Part shown: positions 1 to 8,561 of the stretch, piece by piece
Layout: the number at the start of each line of letters is the position of its first letter
How positions within the stretch are numbered: position 1 is the stretch's first letter
DNA from: Phytopythium helicoides
Lineage: Eukaryota; Oomycota; Peronosporomycetes; Pythiales; Pythiaceae
Direction: 5' to 3'
Length of the DNA: 64,000 bases
NCBI GenBank assembly: GCA_024867545.1
Contig: JANFNE010000018.1
Location: forward strand, 496,001 to 560,000
The notes under the pieces: model-generated
What the model saw: only the letters and a program-made list of their open reading frames with translations
What the model was told of the DNA's origin: nothing
Databases searched by the model: none
Program-made: the position numbers and the translations under genes

Positions 1-6
1 AAACGC

Positions 7-484
7 TCACTCGTCGGCGCCCTTGATGGTCACGTGGAGCGAGCTGCCCTCGGCCTTGATGCTCGTGACCTGCAGCGTGCTGGTCCACGTCTGCTCGAAC
101 ACCGTGATGGCGTACCGCTTGGGCGAGCACGACTTCTTGGCGGCGCTCGAGCACTTGCCGGCCTTCTTGGCGCTCGACACGGAGCAGCCAGAGACGTGGA
201 AGCGGTAGTTGGTGCCCGCCACCACCTGCGTCTCCAGGCTCTGCACCTGCGTGTAGCACACGCGCGTGCTGCCCGCCGACGACGAGTAGCCCTTCTCCCC
301 GTTGGCCGTCATGGCCTTCACCAGCAGATCCGTCGTCGCTGTCGTCACCTGCCGCGCTCGACCACCCGCCGGGCACTCCGGCCGAAGTCGCCGCCGGAGC
401 CGCAGTGCCTGAAGCTCCAATCGCAGTGTCCACGGCCACCGACGCCGCCAATGCGGCCACCAGGACGCTCGAGATCCACGCCAT
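7..484 (-). CDS. Cystatin-like secreted cysteine-protease inhibitor, frameshifted
   Basis: The first ATG (484) opens a hydrophobic, Ala/Val-rich signal peptide. The cystatin core lies in another frame (ORF to 420), so one single-base frameshift sits near 370-385. The core carries the inhibitor motif QVVAG followed by TNYRF, preceded by a helix-like stretch (TTDLLVKAM), with a Cys-containing Lys/Ser-rich insert before the last strands. Cystatins of this type (oomycete EPIC family) are secreted and block papain-like proteases of the host plant. It is the end member of a cluster with the genes starting at 2051, 4826 and 7428, and is the most diverged. No intron explains the frame change. It may be a sequencing error or a recent pseudogene; the family call is firm, functionality is not. 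Confidence 0.72.
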
Positions 485-794
485 ACTTTGCTTCCTCCAA
501 CTGAGACTCAGGTGTCGACTTTGGTTGTGACAGGGCGAATCCAAAGAATCCGCAGTTGGAGCAGAGGTGATTGGCAAAAAATTGAGGATGCCGAGGCAGC
601 CGTGGCGTGGATGCGAATGGGTTCACACATGAATGGAGCTGTGGTGCCATGGCTGCGTGCTCTTTCAAAACAATCTCGGATGTATTTTGTCAGTCATGTA
701 CATTGTCACCTAGAGCTCTTGGCTTGCATGAACCTACATCCATCGGTAAAGCAACGTCCTTACCAAGAACGCAAATGTCGACCGCAATGGTACC

Positions 795-2051
795 TTACTC
801 GCTTCCCTCAAACTCGCCGAAGCTGCCGCTGCCGAACTTCTCGCCGAAGCTACCGCTGCCGAACTCGCTGTTCTCGAGCGGGATGCTGTCGATCTCGCTA
901 CCATCATACTCGTTGCCAAAGCTGCCGCTGCCGAACTCGCTGTTCTCGAGCGGGATGCTCTCGATCTCGCTACCATCAAACTCGTTGCCAAAGTTGCCGC
1001 TGCCGAACTCGCTGTTCTCGAGCGGAGCGCTACCATCGAGCACGCCACTGCCAAACTCGCTTCCCTCAAACTCACCGAAGCTCGCGCTACCGTACTCCTC
1101 CCCGAAGCTGCCGCTGCCATACTCGCTGTCGCCAAGATCGCTGCTCTCGAGCTTCCTGGTATCGTAGTGGCCGTTGTCGAGGTTGGTGTCGTCGAGACTG
1201 GCACTGCCAAACTCCTCACCAAAGCTGCCACTGCCAAAGTCACTGCTCTCGTACGGGGCGCTGCCGTCGAATTCGCCGCTACCGAAGCTGCCGCTGCCGA
1301 ACTCGCTGTTCTCGAGCGGGATGCTCTCGATCTCGCTGCCATCAAACTCGTTGCCGAAGCTACCGCTGCCGAACTCGCTGTTCTCGAGCGGGATGCTGTC
1401 GATCTCGCTGCCATCAAACTCGTTGCCGAAGCTACCGCTGCCGAACTCGCTGTTCTCGAGAGGGATGCTGTCGATCTCGCTGCCATCAAACTCGTTACCG
1501 AAGCTGCCACTGCCGAACTCGCTGTTCTCGAGCGGGATGCTGTCGATCTCGCCACTGCCAAACTCGTTACCGAAGCTACCGCTGCCGAACTCGCTGTTCT
1601 CGAGCGGGATGCTGTCGATCTCGCTACCATCAAACTCGTTGCTGAAGCTGCCGCTGGTACCCTCTCCCGGATTGCCCACGGATTCGATGTCCGTGACCTG
1701 GAACTTGCCGGTGGCAGACTCGAGAACGGACACTTCGTAGTTGGAGATCAGATTTGTGGCATTCTTGCTGCAACGACCTGAAGCCGTCTCGACCGGGGCA
1801 CCGGCCACGCTAAACAGCAACTTCGATCCGGATGACTCCTGCTGAGCGATACCCGTCACATTGGCGACGCACACGCGGCCCACGACGCCCTCAGCGTAGT
1901 TTGCTTCATCCTCGAGCGCGTTGACGAGCAGATCGGCGTACTGAGCGCGAGAGGAGTCCGGGATTGCTCGGTAGGTGCCGTCCTTTGCGACGGATCCCTT
2001 GAGCGACGACAGCAGGAAGCTTGCTACAACGAGCATAGACGAAGAGAGCAT
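795..2051 (-). CDS. Cystatin-like secreted protein with long Ser/Gly/Glu repeat tail
   Basis: The ATG at 2051 is chosen because it opens a signal peptide (MLSSSMLVVASFLL) and lies about 70-80 nt below an initiator-like element; an upstream in-frame ATG at 2159 falls in the expected leader. Residues about 25-130 are cystatin-like, with the conserved segment EANYAEGVVGRVCVANVT, but the QxVxG loop is degenerate (QQESSG). The rest, about 275 residues, is a tail built on a 24-residue unit around SIPLENSEFGSG, present seven times with variants. The N-terminal 140 residues are identical in protein sequence to the gene at 4155-4826. Secretion and cystatin fold are supported; inhibitory activity is doubtful because the key Val is absent. 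The tail resembles no domain I recognise and may be a surface-displayed or matrix-like segment. Confidence 0.8.
   Translation of the reverse strand: MLSSSMLVVASFLLSSLKGSVAKDGTYRAIPDSSRAQYADLLVNALEDEANYAEGVVGRVCVANVTGIAQQESSGSKLLFSVAGAPVETASGRCSKNATNLISNYEVSVLESATGKFQVTDIESVGNPGEGTSGSFSNEFDGSEIDSIPLENSEFGSGSFGNEFGSGEIDSIPLENSEFGSGSFGNEFDGSEIDSIPLENSEFGSGSFGNEFDGSEIDSIPLENSEFGSGSFGNEFDGSEIESIPLENSEFGSGSFGSGEFDGSAPYESSDFGSGSFGEEFGSASLDDTNLDNGHYDTRKLESSDLGDSEYGSGSFGEEYGSASFGEFEGSEFGSGVLDGSAPLENSEFGSGNFGNEFDGSEIESIPLENSEFGSGSFGNEYDGSEIDSIPLENSEFGSGSFGEKFGSGSFGEFEGSE
800..1650. repeat. 72-bp tandem coding repeat array
   Basis: This is an imperfect array of a 72-bp unit (24 codons) encoding the tail of the cystatin-like protein on the minus strand. 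Units differ by a few substitutions, for example DGSEID versus DGSEIE and NEFDGS versus NEFGSG, and a stretch in the middle (about 1060-1260) is degenerate. Because the unit lacks stops in most frames, long spurious ORFs appear on both strands here. Confidence 0.9.
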
Positions 2052-2118
2052 GGCTGTAAGATGCTGAAGACTCTTCAAGGAAGATGGTGTGGTGGAGGTG
2101 GTGGTGTGAGGCTGAGTG

Positions 2119-2134
2119 AAACTTTGGAAATGAG
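2119..2134 (-). promoter_or_regulatory. Oomycete initiator-like core promoter element
   Basis: Read on the minus strand this is CTCATTTCCAAAGTTT, close to the published oomycete core promoter consensus (GCTCATTYYNCAWTTT). It lies 68-83 nt upstream of the ATG at 2051, the usual position. It supports that start and predicts a short 5' leader. Assignment is by pattern match only. Confidence 0.6.
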
Positions 2135-2159
2135 GAGACGAGGGAGCGGGCAGCAGCAT

Positions 2160-3489
2160 CTACTGCTGGGTAGCTCCTGGACCTTAAACATTGATGGTGC
2201 TTGACCTGCACAGCGCCGCTGAGGATACCTACGCATGGATTGGTCAACGAAGTTATATCCGTTGCTCTTGGTGTCAGAAGATCCGTCGTGTGCCGCGGAA
2301 TATGATACGGACCCGACAGTCAAACGGCGCAGCCGCTGCCTAAAGCACCATTTGAGGCTCGAGTATCTTGGAATATCCGACAATGCAGCTGTTCCCGAGA
2401 CTTCGTGATCATGATTGTGGTGCACGAACTTCAGAAAATTCGCACAGCCCATCATCTTTTTGACTGAAATGGAAGATTTGAAGCTGGGTGCGAGATCGTC
2501 GAGCAAATCTGCGGCTGGTGCTCCTTCGATCATACAATATGCATTTCCTCTGCTCGGAACGTAGGCCCATTGCGACCAAATTAAACTTGGTCGATTCAAG
2601 AGCTTCGAATCGGCCTCATGCCCCACTTTGCAGTATTTTCATTGGAGCCGTTACTATGTAAAGAGGCTTTCTGCCATCTCTTGTTGAGTCATCTGAAAAC
2701 AGAATCTACCTCGAGCGATTCTGTGTATATGCTGCTTACAGATCCGCGATACATTATGCACTTGTGTGGGGCTATCTTTTGTGCATTCGCTTTTTCTCTC
2801 GCTTTTTTGTGCTTCAGTATCATCGTGCACTTGTGAGGTGTGTGAGGAGTTGAACAGCACAGCAGGGAATGAAGAAAATTGAAGTTATCGTGTTGAGCAC
2901 TGGGGGCATTTACTTCAGTCACGGCCTCCAGCGCTACAATAGTCGAGGGAGGACCACACGAATCACAAAGCGCGACAAGTCACACACGGGGGCGCATCCG
3001 TTTTGAATCAATAACCAGCTTCTGGACAAACGTACAAGCGACGGCAATGTGTCAGATAAGATGATTGTGCCACACTTGAGAGGGCGATCCGATTGGTTTT
3101 CTCCGTGGAGATTTGGACATGGGTGGGCTTGATCCTCAGCAGCCACAGGATACTCGTTGACAGCTGGTTGCATTAAACTTGGGCGGGATTTTATGCTCGC
3201 GAGTGCGCAGAAATCCACACTTCACTGTACTGTAGGGGGGGGGTGCTTTTACCGACGAAAGCTTCGGTTCTTTGAATTCGTACAGTGCTTTATGGTTCTC
3301 GGATAGGCTGCTTGAACTTTTTCGGTGTGGATTTATGTCTTTGTAGCCGGGCACTGTACATTGTCTGCTGTGCCGACATGGCGACGGCATTTGCGACGAC
3401 AATTTACTGAATAGCCTGTGACAAGGGTGGCGGGTATCTCTATCACTGACCTCCAAGCCAGCTTCCAGACCCTGATTCTTCAGTTGCAA
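2160..3489. other. Intergenic part of tandem duplicated block
   Basis: No convincing gene. Blocks here recur in the same order further on: the text at about 2221-2250 matches 5031-5060, about 2405-2425 matches 5228-5250, about 2880-3010 matches 5660-5790, and about 3160-3260 matches 5905-6010. The identity is patchy, as expected of an older segmental duplication. Short ORFs on either strand are not conserved between the two copies, which argues against coding. Confidence 0.6.
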
Positions 3490-3650
3490 ACTGATCCCGC
3501 TTTAGGATGGAACACAATATATTATGAATACGTGCAACAGTGTCAGGAGTTCTCAGGAAGAAGCATTGTTAGAAGGAGAAAAGTTTGCAACACGATCACT
3601 CAGGCAAACCCTTGGAGCCAATTTCGCTAAAATACGCACGTACCTACCTC
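3490..3650 (+). repeat. Arm 1 of inverted duplicate (partner 6050-6215)
   Basis: The reverse complement of this stretch matches about 6050-6215. The clearest core runs from the GTACGTGcg text through GCTCCAAGG, TTGCCTGAGTGATCGTG and TTGCAAACTTTTC to the ATTCATAAT / ATCCATAAT region. The flanks are direct repeats, so one copy has been inverted within a tandem duplication. Confidence 0.75.
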
Positions 3651-3699
3651 ACCACATGTGAGCTCTCCAAGAAGCACAGTATCTACGCGATCCAAGGCA

Positions 3700-3955
3700 T
3701 TCGTGATGAATGCCAATACAGTCTCTATTGTCAAGTAACTTATACGATCCAGAATCGAGGGCGATGAACCTGAGCTGGAATCTCGCTCCAGAATCGTCAC
3801 GAAACAAAACTAGAGGTCGCCAGCCGAAACAGTCTCGTTGTCCGCGCTGCCAGAGGACGAGAACGAGTACGAACCAGCATCGAACTCAACACTCGTCACT
3901 TCGAAGCTGGAGATCGTAGCCTGCTTTCATCGTCACGCCAACCCGTGGCGTGGAT
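3700..3955 (-). pseudogene. Truncated cystatin-like gene remnant
   Basis: This stretch copies the 3' end of the cystatin-like gene at 6790-7428. About 3700-3893 matches about 6690-6880 almost base for base, including the stop region and the last C-terminal codons. The sequence then jumps directly to text matching about 7101-7160, so the intervening 220 bp of repeat tail is deleted. Neither the signal peptide nor the QVVAG loop is present. It is a broken duplicate, not a gene. Confidence 0.8.
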
Positions 3956-4154
3956 GTGAATTAGTTTACATATTAATGGGGCCGTGGTGTCATCAAAGTC
4001 CATAGCTGCTTCCATCTTCAAAACAATCTCACATGTATTTTGTCAACGGTGCACACTACCAGCAGTATGCTTAGTGGTTTACAGGAACCAACTATCATCG
4101 ACAGACCCACATCCATCGCCACAAACACTCATGGCAAACGGCACCAGCACTACT

Positions 4155-4826
4155 TTACTCGCGCCCATCGGCACTCGTAGCGGCAATGCTGGTGCCGTCG
4201 TACTCGCTGCTCTCGACCGAGGTGCTCTCGACTGAGGTGCTCTCGACCGAGTTGCCCTCGACCGAGGTGCTCGCGATCTCGTTGCCGTACTTGTTGTCAC
4301 CCTGGCCATTGGTCGCAAGCTTCCTGGTAGCGTAGTCGCTGTCGTCGGCACTCGTAGCGGCAATGCTGGTGCCGTCGTACTCGCTGCTCTCGACTGAGGT
4401 GCCGTCGGACTCGTTGCTGAAGCTGCCGCTGGTACCCTCTCCCGGATTGCCCACAGATTCGATGTCCGTGACCTGGAACTTGCCGGTGGCAGACTCGAGA
4501 ACGGACACTTCGTAGTTGGAGATCAGATTTGTGGCATTCTTGCTGCAACGACCTGAAGCCGTCTCGACCGGGGCACCGGCCACGCTAAACAGCAACTTCG
4601 ATCCGGATGACTCCTGCTGAGCGATACCCGTCACATTGGCGACGCACACGCGGCCCACGACGCCCTCAGCGTAGTTTGCTTCATCCTCGAGCGCGTTGAC
4701 GAGCAGATCGGCGTACTGAGCGCGAGAGGAGTCCGGGATTGCTCGGTAGGTGCCGTCCTTTGCGACGGATCCCTTGAGCGACGACAGCAGGAAGCTTGCT
4801 ACAACGAGCATAGACGAAGAGAGCAT
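4155..4826 (-). CDS. Cystatin-like secreted protein with Ser/Thr-rich tail
   Basis: The predicted protein is 223 residues from the ATG at 4826. The signal peptide and cystatin-like region are identical to those of the gene at 795-2051 through residue about 140, with only a scattered synonymous change at DNA level. The tail is then unrelated: short repeats of the SSEYDGTSIAATSAD and VESTS types replace the SIPLENSEFGSG units. The QxVxG loop is again the degenerate QQESSG. This head-conserved, tail-variable pattern suggests gene conversion or very recent duplication of the 5' part. Secretion is likely, protease inhibition uncertain. Confidence 0.8.
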   Translation of the reverse strand: MLSSSMLVVASFLLSSLKGSVAKDGTYRAIPDSSRAQYADLLVNALEDEANYAEGVVGRVCVANVTGIAQQESSGSKLLFSVAGAPVETASGRCSKNATNLISNYEVSVLESATGKFQVTDIESVGNPGEGTSGSFSNESDGTSVESSEYDGTSIAATSADDSDYATRKLATNGQGDNKYGNEIASTSVEGNSVESTSVESTSVESSEYDGTSIAATSADGRE

Positions 4827-4902
4827 GGCTGTAAGATGCTGAAGACTCTTCAAGGAAGATGGTGTGGTGGTGGTGATGGTGGTGGTGGTGTGAGGCTGAG
4901 TG

Positions 4903-4918
4903 AAACTTTGGAAATGGG
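4903..4918 (-). promoter_or_regulatory. Initiator-like element, variant copy
   Basis: This is the counterpart of the element at 2119-2134, reading CCCATTTCCAAAGTTT on the minus strand. The third promoter position of CTCATT is changed to C. It lies 77-92 nt upstream of the ATG at 4826; a GGTGGTGAT-type expansion in the leader accounts for the longer spacing. Confidence 0.45.
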
Positions 4919-6049
4919 GAGACGAGGGAGCGGGCAGCAGCATCGAGTGTCAAGCTTCGATGTATGGCCTTAGATACAGTAGCTGCGGGGCCGCAAACGA
5001 TTGATGACATTTTGTAGTGCGCACCGATGCTCAGGATACCGACACATGGATTGGTCAGCGAAGGCGCCTCTACTGCTCTTGGCGTGAGATGATAGATCGC
5101 GTGTAGCTCGGCGCGATGCTGCGAAATATACGACTGCCGAGTGACGCGACTGCTCCCTGAAGCACTATTAGAGGCCCGAGTGTCCTGGGATTGCCAGCCT
5201 TTTCGGAGATGCAGCTGTACACGAGACTTCGTGATCATGATTGTGATACACGAGCTGACCCTGTCCATCGTCTGTATGACTGAAACGGATGATCCGAAGA
5301 TGAGTGCAAGATGAGCAAATCTGCGACTGATGTTTGGATTTTGGACAAGCTGATAGAAGCATCAATACATTAGCTCCAGTGCGACGTGACTTTGGTCGAT
5401 TCCAAAAGCTGAGAATCGGTGGCCGCGAGCCCTTGTGACCCCACTTTGAACGCTTCGGAATTGCCATCGAAGCCATCACTGTACATACAGGTTCTTCGTG
5501 TCGTTATCTATGTGGATGGTACAGACTGTTTACGGATCCAAGATGCATTGCACATGTGCGGCTGTTGTTATCGCTTTGCTTGGCTTTTGCTGTTTGGTGC
5601 TACACTGTCATTGTGCACTTGTGAAGCATGGGGCTCTACTGCACAGCACAGCATAACAGGCAACGAAGAAAATTGAAGAAGTTGGGCATACACTTTAGTC
5701 ATGGGTCCCGTCATAACACCTGTCGATGAAGGACCACGCAAGTCACGATGCACGACCAACCACACACGGGGATGCATCCATTTTGAATCAATACTGGTAA
5801 TCAACTTCTGGACACGCTCGAGAGCATGAAGGAGCGGGACGACGTGTCAGGAGAGATTTGGGCTTGTGCGGGCTAGATCGTCAGCAGCCACAGGGTACTC
5901 GTTGGCAGCCGATTGATCACAGTAAACTCGGGCGGCATCTCGTACACATGTGCTCGCAAATATCCACACAAAGAAGGTTGTGCTTCTACCGACGAATGCT
6001 TAATTTCTTTGACCGTTGGGATCCAGCCCTAAGCAGTCCTTGAGCCTCC

Positions 6050-6215
6050 AAATTTGTGGATATGTACGTGGTTACTGTAGCGAAAATTAGGCTCCAAGGG
6101 GCTTGCCTGAGTGATCGTGTTGCAAACTTTTCTTCTTTCAACGATGCTTGTTACCGAGAGAGCTCCCGACGTTGTTGCAAGTATCCATAATATGTTGGTT
6201 TCCATCCCAAAGCAG
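6050..6215 (-). repeat. Arm 2 of inverted duplicate (partner 3490-3650)
   Basis: Reverse-complement partner of 3490-3650, matching over roughly 150 bp with scattered substitutions and small gaps. Confidence 0.75.
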
Positions 6216-6252
6216 ACGAAGTCATCCGCTTATGTTCCCATCGACGCATCTT

Positions 6253-6279
6253 GTAGGCACAGTAGGCACAGTAGGCACA
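6253..6279. repeat. Short tandem repeat, 9 bp x 3
   Basis: Three perfect copies of GTAGGCACA in intergenic DNA. Confidence 0.9.
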
Positions 6280-6789
6280 GCGCTTTCATATTTGCCGCAC
6301 GTTTGGGAGATAAAGTCTCCAGCTTGCTTTAAGAAGGTCAGAGTTGGGAGATCGATATTGCCTTTGTTGGTGAGGCCGGCTGCAACCCGATCTTGCGCCA
6401 AAGAAAGTTTACAACAGAGTGCCTGGGGTTCGCAATTTGACTGTAGGAGGCCACAGAAAGTGTCGTCGGGAAATTGTCCAAGATGCACAACATTTCCTTA
6501 TCAGACAGAGCGTTCCAAACCCAAATAGACTTAGAGTCAATGTAGCTACCGTACAATCACGGTGCTTGATGCAATCTGTTTCATGACTTTCAACTCCAAA
6601 CCAAGTGACCACTAGCATCCATAGCATCCATTGGCGTTGATTTCTGGAACATCACTCGTTATCTATGGGATGCAAGGCATTCGCGTTGAATGCCAATACA
6701 GTCTCTATTGTCAAGTAACTTATACGATCCAGAATCGAGGGCGATGAACCTGAGCTGGAATCTCGCTCCAGTATCCTCACGAAACAAAA

Positions 6790-7428
6790 CTAGAGGTCGC
6801 CAGCCGAAACAGTCTCGTTGTCCGCGCTGCCAGAGGACGAGAACGAGTACGAACCAGCATCGAGCTCAACACTGCCGCTGGCCGAGTCGCTATCAGCCTC
6901 CTCGCCAACGTACCCAACATCACCAACGGCGATACTGCCGCTGCTACTACCGCTGACGCTCGAGTCGAATGACGAGTACCCGTAGCCAACGTCGTAGTAT
7001 TCGTAGCTGCTTCCGCTGCCGCTGTAGCTAGCAGATGCGTCGAAGTCACCGGTGTACTCAATATCCGTGACCTCGAGCGAGCCGCTTAGTGATTCGTAGA
7101 TCGTCACTTCGAAGCTGGAGACCGTAGCCGTGCTGTCATCGTCGCACCAGCCTGTGGCGGTCTCAACAGGGCTTCCGGTCAGGCTGAAGCGGAAGTTCAT
7201 TCCGGCGACAACTTGCTGGCTGAGTGAGGTCACGTTGGCGACGCAAACGCGATCCACGACACCCTCGGCGTAGTTTGCCTCGTTCTTGAGCGCTTCGATG
7301 AGCAGCTGGGTGGCTGCAGGAGTGACGGAAGCAGCCTCGTAGCCGCCGACCTCAGCGTCTTGGCCCGTGGATCCCTGGAGCGAGGAGAGCAGGAAGCCAC
7401 CCGCGAGCAGCACAGCAACGCCGGCCAT
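6790..7428 (-). CDS. Cystatin-like secreted cysteine-protease inhibitor
   Basis: The predicted protein is 212 residues. The ATG at 7428 is chosen because it opens a signal peptide (MAGVAVLLAGGFLLSSLQG); the longer upstream frame is leader. Features typical of EPIC-type cystatins are present: a Gly-Gly pair near the mature N-terminus, the conserved EANYAEGVVDRVCVANVT segment and an intact QVVAG loop. Two Cys flank the second hairpin. A Ser/Gly/Tyr-rich, acidic tail of about 90 residues follows. It is the only full-length member here with both an unbroken frame and an intact inhibitor loop, so it is the best candidate for a working inhibitor acting outside the cell on host papain-like proteases. 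Confidence 0.85.
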   Translation of the reverse strand: MAGVAVLLAGGFLLSSLQGSTGQDAEVGGYEAASVTPAATQLLIEALKNEANYAEGVVDRVCVANVTSLSQQVVAGMNFRFSLTGSPVETATGWCDDDSTATVSSFEVTIYESLSGSLEVTDIEYTGDFDASASYSGSGSSYEYYDVGYGYSSFDSSVSGSSSGSIAVGDVGYVGEEADSDSASGSVELDAGSYSFSSSGSADNETVSAGDL

Positions 7429-7486
7429 TGTCGTTTCGTAGAGTTGGGCTGACGAGCAAGCGGGTGTGGAGCGCCAGAGAGGCTGC

Positions 7487-7501
7487 CGATTGAAAAGTGA
7501 G
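7487..7501 (-). promoter_or_regulatory. Oomycete initiator-like element
   Basis: The minus strand reads CTCACTTTTCAATCG, a good match to the oomycete initiator, 59-73 nt above the ATG at 7428. Confidence 0.6.
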
Positions 7502-8561
7502 GACTCGAGGTGGCGCTGCGCGTTTGGGTGGAGCCACCAAGAGATCAGCGCATTGTACCGCTGAGGAGGATGGGGCTCCAAGGGAGAGTGGCGCATTCCT
7601 CTTGCGCTGAGTATCGAGTCGCGTGGTCGAGCAGGTCCGCTTCGAACAACTTGCGCTCAGTATACAGTCGCGGAAACAGCTGAAAAAAAAAAGCCGATAA
7701 GGTCAGGTGTGATTTCTCTCTCCACCGCATGCTGACTGCTCTTGAAAATCGAGTCACGAGGCAATCAGCTGAGCTTCCACCACTGGGTGACTTGGTGCAG
7801 ACCAATCCACAGCATCATCAACACCATGAAATCCAGCGTTTGGGTCTTCTCGCCACCACGAAAGCGTCGGGATCTCTGGGGCTTCGCATGTTGCGACGGC
7901 CAAAAAAGGAAAACTGAAGCTCACACACAAAAAGAGTGGGAGGCATACTGAGGCCAAGATTAAGCACACTCAAGAGATGGGTTGCAAATCCGCGACGGTG
8001 GGGGGAAAACGAGCCACCCCGCCTTGGCTTCTTCTCGAAGGCGTCAACGGCCCGCGCGCGAGTTCTGGAACAAGTGGAGAGCTTTGGAGCATTCAGCGGA
8101 TCCGAGAGGAGTTCAGCACTTCTGCATGGAAAAGGTGCATTGGGAGTCCCAGTTTGCTTCCTTGCAGACCTCCAGGCTTTCACCGTGAGTTTGAGCTCTC
8201 GATTGCTCGCTGGCGGTGCTCGGTCACGTTCGAGCTCGATTGACACATCTGGAATGGCAGAGACCGGCCACGCGGGATCAGCGTAGCGTTGAGCTGACAG
8301 CCACTCGGCGTCACATGCTGCAGCCGCTGCGATTGGCTGCTAGCGTCACGCTGCAACAACGAGCTGCTTGACGTCGATCGTGTAGCCATGTTTGGCTGAG
8401 TCTAACGCTGCCACATCCAGAATCCGACTTTTTTTTCACTGTTTGGCTCTCTTCGCCACTAAAAGCGTCGACTGTCCAACACCTTCGTGTTTCCTGGCGC
8501 ATTCACGCCGCTAAAATTGATCGCTCAATCATGACTGCAGATCCTCCTTGGTCCAACACAC
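7502..8561. other. Intergenic, nothing recognised
   Basis: About 1 kb between the cystatin cluster and the GH3 gene. Short ORFs occur on both strands (for example 7936-8286) but have arbitrary composition and no recognisable motif. Confidence 0.5.

Larger units (their letters stand above)
4944..6789. other. Intergenic, second unit of the duplicated block
   Basis: No convincing gene. It repeats the order seen at 2160-3490 and carries the inverted arm at 6050-6215. Text at 6660-6790 is a direct copy of 3675-3790, downstream of the next cystatin-like gene. Confidence 0.55.

Noticed and set aside
734..1633. Long Ser/Ala-rich minus-strand ORF overlapping the cystatin tail
   Set aside because: Alternate frame of the same repeat; the cystatin frame is continuous with signal peptide and domain.
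488..1645. Long Cys/Arg/Ser-rich plus-strand ORF
   Set aside because: It is antisense of the 72-bp repeat array; several frames stay open because the unit lacks stops.
2075..2626. 183-residue minus-strand ORF upstream of the cystatin gene
   Set aside because: Not conserved as protein in the duplicated block at 4944-5480; overlaps the promoter.
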